A DNA stretch of 64,000 nucleotides from Brasenia schreberi. Lineage: Eukaryota; Streptophyta; Magnoliopsida; Nymphaeales; Cabombaceae. The stretch spans positions 6,850,001-6,914,000 of the forward strand of contig JAYKKT010000040.1 in NCBI GenBank assembly GCA_036023115.1, read 5' to 3'. The notes under the pieces are model-generated. The model saw only the letters and a list, made by a program, of their open reading frames with translations. It was not told where the DNA came from and did not search any database. The position numbers and the translations under genes were made by a program. Below are positions 1 to 12,240 of the stretch, piece by piece (within the stretch, counting starts at the first letter, position 1; every line of letters starts with the position of its first letter).

Positions 1-960
1 AAAACAATTTCTTGCCTCGCAAAAGGATGATGTAGTTTTCAATTTAGTATCACCTTTCAATATTTCATTGAAGTAACTTCAGTCATATAAGGAGTCCTGA
101 TGATGATGATATATTTCTAATAGTATCATCACTACCGACTGTACTTATGTTTTTTTTAGTTTAACTCGTGCAAATTCTCCCAAAAGAATGGTCTTCAAAA
201 GGAAATTATAAGAAATATATTTAGAACAACAAAACAAATTTATTTTCATTGGTTGAAAATTGAATTTTGTTTGTTCTTTATGAAGAAGAACCCTTCTTTC
301 TAGACCACCATGTCCATTTTTTCCCGGTTACAGTGGGAGGCCAAAGCCAGGTATGCAAGCACCGGGTATCAAACTCATGACCTGTAAGTGTGAGTTGAGC
401 CTCCTAGTCTGGTGAACCATCGCCCTGGGTGCACAATCACCACGTCTTACTGCTCTACTTGTTTCGAAAGTTCGGCACCTGCGGTTCATTTTTCTAATGT
501 CTGTGCATGCTAGGTCAACAGAAATTTCCTTCGCGTATGAAAATTATTTATCTTGGGTCATGGATGATTGAAATAAAAATTAAGAGATTAAAAAATATTT
601 ATCTATGTTTGTTTTAAATTTTAAATTCAACCATTAATTATCAAACATGGACTGTTATGATTTTAAAAGTACATATGTACCTTTTAAAAGTATACATGTA
701 TCTTCAACTTATAAATATATATATATATATATGACGTTGTCATGAACTTAATTTTATACAATCACAGTATTATCAAATTTTAGTGAAGCTTCTTTTTGAA
801 TTTCTTCCACATAATCTAATTAATGTCAGAAGCAAAGATAATGCCAGGAAATTTCAGAAATGATTGGCCCCGACATGGTTGCAGTGAAAAGATGTCTCTC
901 AACTCTGTGGATGCTGACGCGATACAGAGGGACTCGAGGCTCTTTATTTCTTTGAAGGTT
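1..960. other. Non-coding upstream region
   Basis: AT-rich sequence with no supportable coding region. It includes a short (TA)n run near 711-731. The stretch 300-440 is less AT-rich and resembles dispersed intergenic repeat sequence, but I could not assign it to a family. It runs into the promoter of the gene at 1614. Confidence 0.6.
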
Positions 961-977
961 CCACATCATGACCTCCC

Positions 978-984
978 TATAAAA
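978..984 (+). promoter_or_regulatory. TATA box of the DUF761-type gene
   Basis: TATAAAA in a canonical context (CCCTATAAAAGGAGG), followed 25-60 bases later by a CT-rich stretch (about 1018-1040) typical of plant transcription starts. It implies a 5' leader of about 600 nt, long for plants. That leader contains several upstream ATGs, so it may be spliced or start elsewhere. Confidence 0.55.
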
Positions 985-1608
985 GGAGGAGAATTGCCTA
1001 GCCGGCAACACACACCGCCCTCCTTCTCTCTCTTCCTTTTTTGGTTTTTTGGTGGACATGTAGTGCTGAAAAACGCTTTCTTTCCAGCAGCCAAACCTAC
1101 ATCTCTCCTGCCTTATTTTTACCGAGTCATCATTCATCTGCAACACCTGACCACCAAACTCTCTCGTATGTTGCTGGGCTATGGAATTGCGAAACATGTA
1201 AAAGAATTTCTGAGAACTAATTTCTGTCTCTGGTGTTGCGCATTTGTGGTCTTAGGATTTGAACCTTAAGACTTGTTTTAGTTGGTATTCTTCATTTCTT
1301 TCACGCTCTTCTTTGTACTTGAAAGAGGGTGGATATTTTGCGTTGGATTCTACAGGAGATTTGCCTTTGATTTTCGTTTAGAACGAAGGAGAGAGTCTCT
1401 GTCTTCTTTTGTGTTTTTTCTCTCAAAAGAAACAATTTGCTTCCGGTTCAGCGTTTTTTTATGGCCGGAAACTCTCTCTCTCCCTCGTAGATTTTGCTTC
1501 TGAAGATTGGTAGCACCCAGCATCGTTAGTGTCAGGAAACTTTTCCACCGATTTTTCTGTGAATCTGTTTCCCACCCTTTTCTCAAAAACAAGGAGAAAA
1601 AGATTCTG

Positions 1609-1629
1609 ATGCCATGTTCTCTGCGGTGA
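1609..1629 (+). promoter_or_regulatory. Six-codon uORF overlapping the main start
   Basis: An ATG at 1609 opens a six-codon frame ending in TGA at 1627-1629. It overlaps the main ATG at 1614 in another frame. Ribosomes starting at 1609 would miss the main start, so this could lower translation; that effect is inference. Confidence 0.4.
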
Positions 1630-3068
1630 AGTGGGTGTTCCGTTGGATGATATGGGCGACGAAGATTATCCTCTTTATGGTGGGATTCTTCACATTCCTA
1701 GATTGGCTAAAGACGATCCTGCCTTATAATCTTAACCTCTTTCTCTCTTCTGTCGTCTCCCTCCTCACCACCGTATCCCTCTCCTCTCTCCTCTGCCATC
1801 CATTCGTTGCGGTGATCGTCATCTTCCTCATCATCGCCTTCCTCCACATCCTGTCGATGCCGCGTCGCAAGCGAACCCACAAGACTCATCAGAGAGGCCT
1901 GGAGTTGCTGAAAAGCAAAACTCCTCGTCTCTTGACGTATGATGTCAAGCCGGATACTTCGTCTGCCACCCATTCGGAAGAAGAATTATCTCCCCTTCTG
2001 ATAAACTCTAATCCCTCAGATGCAGCTATGAACGAGTCTCAGAAGACCAAACTTGTGGAAAAAATCCCGGCGCCGGCGGGCACTCCACCGCTTCCCCTAC
2101 TCCGGCCATCGTCCTACCAGAAGAAACCCATCGTTAAGCATACTGCAGAGTTTCCGACACACCCTCCTTTAGCATCATCACTGCCCACAGAGACTGCCCG
2201 ACTTCGGTCCTCCTCGTACCAGAAGAAACCTACTCTAGATTGTCCGAACAAGACTCCATCACCATCTTCGTCGTCGGTCCGGAGTCGCCAATCGGAGTCC
2301 CATGAGAAAAAATCCATCATCAGACCTTCTGTGGAGTTTCCGAGCTACCCTCCTCCCCCATCTTCCGACCATCGATCTCCAATTAAGAAGAAAACCACCG
2401 TCAAACCTTCTCTTCTGGAGTTTCCAAGCCACCCTCCACCGGTATCTTCTCCTCCGGCCTATGGTCACCGATCACCCAATGAGAAGAAACCCGTGGGCAG
2501 CGCTACCACCAGAACGAGAGCACGGTGGAAAGTGGTTCAGGATGATAGATCATATGGGTCCACGCAATCTTACCATACTGATCACGATTGTTTTTCACAC
2601 GAGGAGAAACAACTTTTCTTCATGGACGAGGAGATGGACCTTCTCGATAAGGACAGAGACAAACGTCCAGGACCGTCCACCTCTAGGTGGCAGGAGGAAG
2701 ACGAAGAAATGGAAGAAGAGAAGGTGGTGATGGTGGACGTGGTCCATCCGGAGTCATTTGAGGCGAAATGGAGGGCCATCACTGCCGAGGCTCGAACGCT
2801 GAAGAAATGTGAGACGTGGGACGTGCCGCCAGAGCCTAGCCGCGAGGCGGCGCGACGAGCGATGAAGAAATGGGAAACGTTCAAGAATCCTCTGCCGCTG
2901 CCCATGGTGCCGGCGGCGCCGTTGCGGAGGGAGCAGCAGAATGAAAGAGATGAGCTGCGAAGTCGAGCCGATGCTTTCATCATGAAATTCAAGTATGACA
3001 TGCTTCTGCAGAGGCAGCAGTCGGCCGAGGAGCGGTACAAGGAAATGATCAACAGAGGCACCATGTAG
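1614..3068 (+). CDS. DUF761-type plant membrane-anchored protein, single exon
   Basis: A 484-residue open frame with no introns, the longest intact host frame in the window. The N-terminus has two strongly hydrophobic stretches (about residues 12-30 and 62-83), probably membrane segments, followed by basic residues (RRKR). This arrangement resembles DUF4408-type N-termini, though the match is weak. The middle (about 160-300) is rich in Pro and Ser and repeats a module built on SYQKKP and EFPSHPPP. An acidic segment (EEDEEMEEEK) follows, then the motif FEAKW...LKKCETWD near 380-402 seen in DUF4408/DUF761 proteins. The C-terminus (about 450-481, ADAFIMKF...LQRQQSAEERY) fits the DUF761 domain. 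The molecular role of this family is unknown. The start is the first ATG in this frame. The gene stands alone, with the TATA box about 630 bases upstream. Confidence 0.8.
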   Translation: MFSAVKWVFRWMIWATKIILFMVGFFTFLDWLKTILPYNLNLFLSSVVSLLTTVSLSSLLCHPFVAVIVIFLIIAFLHILSMPRRKRTHKTHQRGLELLKSKTPRLLTYDVKPDTSSATHSEEELSPLLINSNPSDAAMNESQKTKLVEKIPAPAGTPPLPLLRPSSYQKKPIVKHTAEFPTHPPLASSLPTETARLRSSSYQKKPTLDCPNKTPSPSSSSVRSRQSESHEKKSIIRPSVEFPSYPPPPSSDHRSPIKKKTTVKPSLLEFPSHPPPVSSPPAYGHRSPNEKKPVGSATTRTRARWKVVQDDRSYGSTQSYHTDHDCFSHEEKQLFFMDEEMDLLDKDRDKRPGPSTSRWQEEDEEMEEEKVVMVDVVHPESFEAKWRAITAEARTLKKCETWDVPPEPSREAARRAMKKWETFKNPLPLPMVPAAPLRREQQNERDELRSRADAFIMKFKYDMLLQRQQSAEERYKEMINRGTM

Positions 3069-3729
3069 ACTTTCGCTAAGAGTGAGATTCATAGGGAGAC
3101 AGAAGAAATGGTTTAGTTTCCTCGAATGAAGTCAGAATATTTAAGCTCTGTAAAGTATTCTGTGATGATTGTAGATAGGTGAATTCTTGCTTCCCTTTAC
3201 TTGTGCTTGTTTTTTAGTAGATGGATCTTGGGCGATTTAGTTGGTTCTGCCACTTTCTGATTTTTTAGATGAAAAGTGGGGAATCTTCTACGTTATGCTG
3301 TCTCTCGCTGAATTGCTGTGTATAGTTTGATTGATTGTATGGGTGGCTTTGCTTGGTCTGCCTTCTTGGTGGACTCCTGTTTAATATTGGAGAATAAGAA
3401 GTTGCTGGTTTCATGATTCCGAAACTGTTGGATTCACCTCTCTCCCTCACACACGCAAAGAGTGGTGGTGGTTGTTGACTGGTTCATGGTCCAGCGGGTA
3501 GTCGTTATAGTGGAATATGCTGTGTGTACATGTATGTGTGTGCGTGACCCTTTTATTGGTAATTTTATTAAATCTCCACCGATACATCTATCTTCATCTC
3601 TCCCTCGACAGGGACTTGTATGAGCCCGCATGGGAAGACCTCGAGTCATGAGCTTGGCTCGCAAGCTAGACCGAAAATCAGATGGTCATTATTGGGAATT
3701 GTCCCTATCAAGGTCTGCCTCTCTCTCAT
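3069..3729. other. 3' flank of the DUF761-type gene
   Basis: This is the 3' UTR and downstream DNA. T-rich sequence and AATAA-like hexamers occur (for example near 3390), but none clearly marks the poly(A) site. No coding support on either strand. Confidence 0.5.
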
Positions 3730-3866
3730 ATCCTTAAAATAGAAAAGAATATGTCAAAGTCTGCCTCTCTCTCACATCGGCTGTCACATCCACAGCAGCA
3801 AATCTCACTCCCCTCCACACAAATTAAGCTCGCCAATGGTTTCATATTCTTTTCTATTTTAAGGAT
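3730..3866. repeat. Perfect 24-bp inverted repeat (hairpin)
   Basis: Bases 3730-3753 and 3843-3866 are exact reverse complements (ATCCTTAAAATAGAAAAGAA plus 4 more bases). The spacer is 89 bases. A direct repeat TCTGCCTCTCTCTCA lies at about 3715 and 3760, so one arm boundary coincides with a small duplication. Confidence 0.8.
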
Positions 3867-4315
3867 CAGCCCGTCTTTTAGATCATATTCCTCTTAAGAC
3901 AGAGAGAAAGAGGAGCAGTCGATCAGGTTCTTGATGTTAGGAGACTTGTGATGAATATATTTCATGGAGAGAAAGATCAAAGGTTCACTGGTGCAGGATA
4001 TTTGCGTATAAACTTTCGCAGAACATCGAAGAGATTGTCAGGTTCGGTGCATATGCTAATGGTAAACCATGGCTCTATGTATTGGTTGGATCATCTGGTT
4101 CTAATCTGAACAACTGATGGACATACTCTTCTGTTAATAAAACCTGACCTGGTTGGATTCAGCGTGTCAGGTTCGGTTTCAAACCAAACCAATTGAAAGC
4201 CCAGTAAGGGATAGCCATTGTTGGTGGCCCACATGCAGCACAAAATGGTGAAAGATCCAGTTTCCCCAGTTGGATGAGAGGACAGAAAACTAGACGGCAA
4301 TTAGTTGCAGCTTCG

Positions 4316-4349
<34 letters not shown>

Positions 4350-5484
4350 CAATCATGAGAGCAACTTATGGCATAGTGGAAGCTCCCTTTTCCCTTTTGT
4401 ACTTCATCTTCAACTGGTACTTCCCAGGATAGAAACATGTGTCGAGTATTCGAAGCCTCTTTCGGGTCAGAAAACCTAAAACATAGGGTTTCACAAACTG
4501 TGCATGTCGAAACCTAATCAACCTGAATATTGACCCAATTTTTTCGTGTTACTCGGAAAACATGGATATAGACTTTTCTGGTTATATCTGTCTTAGGTTA
4601 CTTAAGCAAGTATTACACAGCCAACCGTTGAATGTGTGTGTCATGTTATTCCATGTTAGTGTCCAAAACATGTTAACCTGAACATGATCTGTTCTTTTAA
4701 TGGTCCTTCGATGGACATGGATAGAGATTTTCTTGGTTTTGTTTACATCGAGTTTCCATGTCGTGCTTTATCGTGTCAAGCTCAATGTCCTATGGGAAAA
4801 AGATAATATGGTAAAATGTTATTCCCTTCTCAAAGTGAAAAGTAAAGATCACAAAAGTAAGAGTTGATTCACTGTTCCGAAACAAGCCTACATTGTTACA
4901 ACTAGGACTGCTCAATGAAACTATCGTATGACTTGTTGAAAAAAAATAGAGTTCAATTTGTAAAATTGAAAAAAACATTAAAATTTTTTGAAAGGGGCAC
5001 AAAATTAACCTTAATATTGTTTTCCTCTTTCCATAGAATAGTTCTTTACCCCTTAGGATTTCTCATTTCGGGTCGTCACAATTCAACAGCCTGTGCTGTA
5101 AAGAACAGAAAAAAGGCAAAATGCCTATTATTGAATTGATACTTGGGCCTTGCGTTGCGTTGGTTGGCATGAGACAATCACCTTTGGCAAACAAATCCAA
5201 TCAATTATGTAATATTTTACTTAATTTAGGTATGATATGACGTGCCCACTGCTGATAGTTATCCTTCCATGCATTGATTGCAGTGTGAAATAATGTAATG
5301 TGAGTCTTGTGAAGCTCTCGAAGAATTGACTTCGTGGAAAACCAAAGTAAGTAGTGAATAGTGAGTTTAGGCTTTACCTCTTCAGGAGTAGAATCTGCAA
5401 CGCGTCAAATCACGTAAGGCGCTTTCAACAAAGGAACAAGTTTCTGGTTACACGTCGGACTTGACTGGCATCAACAGCAACACT
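3867..5484. other. Non-coding interval
   Basis: AT-rich DNA without credible coding frames. It includes a (CT)n(CA)n run at about 4316-4349 and otherwise nothing recognised. Confidence 0.5.
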
Positions 5485-5657
5485 TCTCTCTCTCTATATA
5501 TATATACATACATACATACATATATATATATATATACATACATATATATATACATACATACATATATACATACATACATACATACATATATATATATATG
5601 TATACATACATACATACATATATATATATATACATACATATATATATATATATATAA
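5485..5657. repeat. Compound TC/TA/TACA microsatellite
   Basis: A short (TC)n is followed by about 160 bases of mixed TA and TACA units. Open frames across it (alternating Tyr and Ile) are artefacts of the repeat. Confidence 0.95.
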
Positions 5658-5758
5658 ATTGACATATGAAATAAATGTTACATGTATGGCTTCACAAGGG
5701 TGTTTTTTTTCACAAACAGAAGCTGAAGCCTAACAGCACCTTCCTGGGAGTCAAGCTT

Positions 5759-6246
5759 AGGATATTCTTGGGGGCGGGGTGGAGCGGGGCCGGGATCAAA
5801 ACCCCGACTCTTGTTCCCGTTTCATAACTCCCTCCCATCTCCGTTTCCGTGTTTTCACGGGTTCCACAGGGACCCATTGAGAAAAAGATAGATGGTCAAA
5901 CACTCATTCGAGCTTACTTTTACATATGAAATTAAACCTAATTTACGTAAAATACATCTAAATTAGAACATATTATTTTGGATGAAACGTGGAGAATGGT
6001 CATAAGTTCATGAATTCAAAAAAGCAACACTTTCTTTTATTTATTTTCTCTTATCATTTATTTTATTTTTAAATGAGTAACTTTATAAAATCGTCGGAGT
6101 CGGGTTTTCGGAGTGGGGACATGCTATTCTCATCCCTGCCAAAGATTTCTTTGCTCTCCTCGTCCCCGTTTCCACTCTCAAATTTGTCTCCTTCAGAACA
6201 GGTCCCCATGAAAAGTAGGAAATTCCCTCTCCATGAACATCCTTAA
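5759..6246. mobile_element. GC-rich-ended MITE, hAT-like
   Basis: The ends are roughly inverted: AGGATATTCTTGGGGG on the left and, reverse-complemented, AAGGATGTTCATGGAGAGGG on the right. Candidate 8-bp TSDs TCAAGCTT (5751-5758) and TCGAGCTT (6247-6254) differ at one base. There is no coding capacity. The hAT assignment rests on the 8-bp TSD size. Confidence 0.55.
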
Positions 6247-6254
6247 TCGAGCTT

Positions 6255-7369
6255 GACACCAACGCAAGGACATTAAACCACTTTCCGAGTTGAGGCAACG
6301 TTCTGAATGCATTTGACGAAGGTTTTTGTTTTGTTTTGTTTTGCGAGGAAGAGTTTCAAATCATTTTGTACTTAAGTTTAGATCAAACTAGACATGACCA
6401 GTTCTTAATGGGTTCCATGGTTTCAATTGAAATCGAATCGGGTCAAGATCCTGTTAAATCTTGAACCAGTGAAACCAAAATCGAGGAATTAGGTTTTGGT
6501 TTCACTTTTTATAAAACCAGAGTCAGTGGTTTCAAAATGCTATTTTTGATATTTTTTGAGAATGGAGCTCAACTCACAAGATAAAAATTGTGAGTTCGAT
6601 ACGTAGGGTATGCATATCTTGGCCTTCTCATATAATTAAGAAAAAGAAAATGCAGATTTTACTAATTAGTTTAACACTTTAATTAATCCGGTGTTAAACA
6701 AAGCACTCGTATGATACACACACAGGGGGGCGAAGTTTTTGTTGTAGATACGCATGCAACTCTGAAAAGAAAACGCTTTATGACATCAACGGCGCTAGAG
6801 CTGCGCGCCAGGGCATTAGCTCTGGGTGCAACCTCTTCTTTTGTGTATGGCATTGTCATTGCATCTAAATGACAAGATATGTTTCAGTTTACAAGCGGCT
6901 TAGAAACGGTCAAGAAAAGCGATATTAATATTAAAAAGAAATGATAAAACATGACCTTTTTTAAATGCTATTATAACACAACATGACCTTTTTTAAATGC
7001 TAATATAACACAAGAAAGAGCAAAATACGGACCAAGAATCAATGTGTAATCGTATTTGTATCAAGGTTGTTTTCAGGTGAAAGGCATGGTTCAAAGATGA
7101 GTCTCCGTTTTTGCTGGTTGGCAGCAAGTTCCTCGACAAAATAACAAATAGCAATTAATATTATATGGTGAAGTTGTAGGTGGATGTTCCTTCCATGGAT
7201 GAAATATCTTTAAGAAAAAAACAAATAAGATGAAAACGACAATAGCACCTTGAGCTATCCTTTTTCTTTAATATTTTTATGGAGAAAAGATACGCGGGCA
7301 CTAAAATTAGCACCGGCCTTATTAGATGACAAACAGGAATCCCTTCAGTAAAATTGTCATGCCTCTACT
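6255..7369. other. Non-coding interval with a short tandem duplication
   Basis: AT-rich. At about 6949-7014 a 33-bp unit (AACATGACCTTTTTTAAATG...) occurs twice in tandem. No gene seen. Confidence 0.6.
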
Positions 7370-7377
7370 AGTTGATT

Positions 7378-7815
7378 TAAAGGGAGTTCATGGAACTGTT
7401 GGTTTGGTTCGGTTCTAGATATCTCATAGTTTGGATCGGTTTGATTCAATCAAGAAAAAACTTGGCGGTTCAGTTCTTGGTTCTAGTGTTGGAATAAAAT
7501 CATTATAGATATATATGTCTATGGTTTATATACATGTATATATAAATCTTTATAAGTTTATAGATAGGAGTTTTATAACCTTATATACATATAAAATGTG
7601 AATATATATATATAAAGTTTATATACTTATGTAGATATAAATCTCGAAAAGTTTATAAGTTTATCTATATGAGTTTTATTACCTCATATACACAAAATGT
7701 GAATCATAGATCTAAATAATATGATGACATGATATATTAAAGTTGAGAACCGAGACTAGCATTTTGGTTTGAGGTTGAAGCTAGAACGAAACCAAACCAA
7801 ATCATGAACACCCCT
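7378..7815. mobile_element. MITE with GGTTTGGTTCGG-type ends
   Basis: The left end reads AGGGAGTTCATGG...TTGGTTTGGTTCGGTTCTAG. The right end reverse-complemented reads AGGGGTGTTCATGATTTGG. Flanks AGTTGATT (7370-7377) and AGTTGGTT (7816-7823) match at 7 of 8 bases, consistent with a hAT-size TSD. The interior is AT-rich and non-coding. Confidence 0.6.
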
Positions 7816-7823
7816 AGTTGGTT

Positions 7824-9179
7824 GGTTCAAGTGGTTTGATACTTTGTTCCACTTAAGCAAGGTCTCGAGTTCGAATTTTTTTAACACATAAAATGAGTGT
7901 TGGGAGAGCTTTACAACGAATGGGCCAAGCAGGCTCGATTGCGATTAGTCGGGGTCCTTGTTTGGAGAAAAAGAAATGATCATACCTCTTCTTGTTCTGA
8001 AAACGTAATGAGGAGAGTTAGAGTGCCTGTTTTGTAGCTAGATACTTGCGTTCCACGTCCATTATCAATTCTCAGGAATAATTGATGTGTAACAGATAAA
8101 TAGGCATTGGAATTGGCACCTGTCTGTTTTGATTAAGCAAGGGTCTAGTGCAGTAAATTTATTACACTCGCGCCTTTGCAAACGGGATGGGAACAAAGCC
8201 AGAGCTGTTTTGGTGCATGCCCGTTTTGATGCCCAGATAACCGTGCTCTAATTTAGGGAGACTACAGTTCCTCTTTGGTGATTAGTTTGTAGAAGGATTC
8301 CAGTTGGCTTTCGTGTGGACTCATGATTTGCTTCTACTTTATACGCCATCCTACTGCCCTTTCTGGCTTTTAGCTAGGCTGCTAGCCGAATAAAATAATA
8401 GGATCAATAACTAGCCCTATCCTCTTGGTGATTATAAAATTTAAAAAGTAGTGAATTATATAGAGAGAGAAAGAGAGAGAGTAGTGTGTGTTGTTCATTC
8501 ATTCTTAAATCTATTTAAACATTATTAGCATAATCAATATAGAGATTTAAATTTAAAAATATTTAATGTATTATAAAATATAAAAGATATAATGATACTT
8601 TTCACTTTTAAATTTAAATTCTCAATCATATGAATCATACCATTGAGATATTTAAGAGGATTTGAGCATAGATTGGTATGCACATTTACTCTTTCTGTAA
8701 ATATATGTGTGTTAGCGTTTGTATATGCCACCACATATAAGCATTAGTGTATCCAAACAAATCTCAAATATTCATCTTAAGGGATGGGTGCTTAAAATTT
8801 GAATTAAAAAGAGAAAATGATACAAATACATTTGTAAAATGCAAACATATATTTTTTGCTTTTTGAACTTAAATTTCAATCTATCTATCATCAAAGATGA
8901 AAGATTGAGATTTCTTTGCATATGTTAGCATCTGAGTGTTTTAACATAAAACAGGTTTTCTCTTTTTCTCTCTCGATATATAAATAAAGTCTTCTTGCTA
9001 TATCCCTCAAAATTTAATCAACCGACACCTTTTTGTGTGTCCTTATTCAAATGTAAATATTTTGCTTTTAAACTCAACCATCTATTTCATGATATAGATG
9101 GTTAAAATTTTAAAGATGAACAAACATATAAAGTGACAAATGCGGTAGACTCACCTAATATATAGATGATTTGGACTGC

Positions 9180-9229
<50 letters not shown>

Positions 9230-9307
9230 GAGAGAGCGTGTATGTAGCAGTTTTCTTCTCTCCTTAATGGAATGATTTTGCATGAACGAGAGCTTAGGGA
9301 CTCCTTC

Positions 9308-9358
<51 letters not shown>

Positions 9359-10199
9359 TAGAGAGAGAGGGGGGGGTAGGTTTATACATCTGTCCGATAG
9401 GAGCTCTTCAGCTAAACATTAGAAAATAGTCATGTTGTCCGTTTATGTCTTTGAGCCTAGGCGGGAAACCTAAGGTCATAGACTTATCATTGAAGCAAGT
9501 TGTTCATAACAAGTGAATGTGTGGGATCCATCAAATCAAAATATGCCGTAGTAATTTCTGTCTCTTCCAAAAATATGTCGTAGTAGTTGAAAAGAAAGAG
9601 ATGCATGGAGTTGGTTTCGTTCTAACAATATTCAACTTGTGTCAATCACAAGAACCTGTTCAAGGCCACACTCAAAAGTAAAAGGACTCTTTTCAACACT
9701 AAATCCTTGTAGAGTCTATTATCGTTTTGATCCATCTCGGGTGGCATTTGCATGAATAGATTAACCGAATGATTTATTGTTTTCCTCCAATACTTTTATA
9801 TTGATAGGGAAAGTAGCTGCAGTAAGCTCTACGACGACCAACCATATCATTCCTTTGCTCATCCGTTCTATACGAGTCCTTGATATCAAAGGTCTTATAA
9901 TATCCAACCATATCTCTCGGTAACTGCTGAATATATAACATACATATTCTCCGGTCGTGCTGGTTATATCAGGAATAGTGATAATCCTTTTTGTCATTAA
10001 GTAAATTTCTGGTAAATTGAAATCCACGGTTTCAAACTGTCGGTTCCAGTTTCTGGTAAAAACACGATTGCATTTGCATTGAGTTTCGATGGTTATCAGC
10101 CATACATATGAAGAAAATTAAGAAATGCTGAACTCAGCACAAAACTGTGGTTTTCAGCCATACAGAGGTGGTGATAACTGTAATTAACACAATGCAGGG
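7824..10199. other. Non-coding interval with microsatellites
   Basis: No coding support. Simple repeats include (TA)n(TG)n at 9179-9230 and (TA)n(GA)n at 9308-9376. Confidence 0.6.
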
Positions 10200-10204
10200 C
10201 TTAG

Positions 10205-12235
10205 TGTAACGCCCGAGAGTTGCAGTAACGTCTGGCTTGTTGTGCAGTAACGCCTGCAGCTTTGCAAAGACAGCAATGGCTGTCAATGCACAGCTGTTTT
10301 GAATTTAAATAGCCTTCAAAAGAGGCCTCCATGGTAGACAATGTCGAGAAAGATTAGAGAAGCCTCGGGAGGAGCTGCATGTGCCGGAAAAGAGGAACGG
10401 TCTTCGGAATCCTGTAAGAAAAATTCAACTTTGTTTTTGTAAAAAAAAAATCGTTTTAGTTGTTAAAACTGAGTTAAATCATACGGCTTTTGTTTGGTTC
10501 ATGCTAAACCTTCAAAAACAAACCTTAATACGCGAAAATTGGCTCAAAACAAGCGTAGATTCATGTAATTTTTTTCAAATCGGAGTCATCATTTTTCATG
10601 AGTTTTCCAGCCAAAACGACACTGTCGGCGACCATTGATGGGTTGGGTTGGAAGAGGAAGTGTAGGCGGTCAGTTGAGGATATTGCCAGCCTTAATCGTC
10701 GCCGAAAAACTATGACAACCGGCCTTTTTGGGCGTGTCCCTCGTGTTCGTGTCATGCTATGTCGAACCAAACGTGTCGTGTCCGAAATATCATAAACCGA
10801 CACTGGTTTGTGTCATGTCCTCGTGTTACATGTTAAGAACAAGTTCTGTATCAAAATAGGTTCTGTGTCGGAAACGAGTCAAGTTTGGGTCGTGTCTTGA
10901 AATGAGTTTCTAGATTAGAAACAGGAACCGTGTCAATAGTTATAGGCTCTGTGTTGACACAGTGACACAGGCTACCTATTATGTCACTCAATTTAGATCA
11001 GATATGGATCTAGATATCAATTTGGATCTCGAATAACTTAAATAGTTCCAAATTGAGTTTTGGATGATTTTAGGATCATTTGGGATCCGATTTGGATACG
11101 GTTTATTGTGTTAGACTCGTAGTTAAATAAATTTTAATATTTTAATTATTTTTAATTGTTTAGAGATTAAAATTGAAGGATTTGATGGTGATAAGAGTGA
11201 CCCAATAACTTGAGGACTAGATCTTAGTGCTCATTCAAGTAGGGGATTATGTATTCTTTTACAGAACCATGTTAGAAGTGATTTTACTTGTTTTAGATAG
11301 ATTTAAATGTGTATGATTGATAAATGTTTTATTGATGTTTGTGAAATGTTATTCGCAATTATGGGTTATTTGATATACTTTTCAAATAAAACATGTTTAT
11401 GACATTGATTGATAAAGAGCATGCTTTGATATGCATGTGTTGTATGAACATAATGTTTAAATGTTGTTTAAATGTTGTGTGGATATAGATTTGATTTTGG
11501 ATATTCATGGATCTGGATATGATTTGTGAATGTAATTAACTGTAATTGGTTTTAGAAATGTAATGATGTATGAATATACGAGTCGTACTTGTGTGAGTTG
11601 TGTGGGTCTCTAGAGACTTGCAGGTCCCTTAGGCGATCTGGCTTGGGGCGAATATAGGGTGTATTACCGAAGTCACATTAGAGAGGGTCAGACGACTCCC
11701 GTGGCCTTTGGGGTAGACACAGTATGAGCTGTAATTATCGTAACTAATGATGTGTGTATGCGTGTATATGAGTGTGTGCGTATGAATTTAAGATCAAGAT
11801 TTAAAGGAGAAACTGTGCTTTGTTATTAAATGATTGTGAAATTATGCATACTTTTAGTATAATTTCTGTTTAAAGATGTATGTATAGGAGCTCATCCCAT
11901 TATTTTACAGCTCATCCTGAAGCTAGCACTTCCAAGGCACACGAAGCAGAGTATGTGTTGGATAGAGCAACATTTATATATATTAGATGGTATGATAAAT
12001 ATTGAACGATTTAGAAAGTCTTGTTATTCGGGGTTATTGTTAGGTGGGCCCCGCACCATTTTGAACGTTTTGTTTAGAACTTCGATATGAATATTTATTT
12101 CAGTTAGATATTTCATTGAGTTTGAATTAAATTAGTATTGTATTTGGTTACTGCTCACCATCACGCCCGTGCGAGAAGCAGCCACGTGGCATTGGCTCGG
12201 GTCGGGTTGTGGTTGCAACCCGAGTGGGTGTGACA
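10205..12235 (+). mobile_element. Solo LTR, Ty3/gypsy-like, 2.0 kb
   Basis: Starts TGTAACGCCCGAG and ends GGGTGTGACA, giving the canonical TG...CA ends. It is flanked by the perfect 5-bp direct repeat CTTAG (10200-10204 and 12236-12240). No primer-binding site, polypurine tract or protein domain follows, so the internal region was probably lost by LTR-LTR recombination. Length and end sequence fit large plant gypsy LTRs. Orientation is inferred from the TGTAAC start. Short frames inside it are not genes. Confidence 0.85.
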
Positions 12236-12240
12236 CTTAG

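Noticed and set aside
823..1269. 148-codon open frame upstream of the DUF761-type gene
   Set aside because: It overlaps the TATA box and CT-rich start region, has no recognisable motif and is likely promoter and leader DNA.
5448..5733. Overlapping frames of alternating Tyr and Ile on both strands
   Set aside because: Direct translations of the TA/TACA microsatellite, not genes.
10381..10803. Open frames of 80-85 codons on both strands
   Set aside because: They lie wholly inside the solo LTR and resemble no protein.
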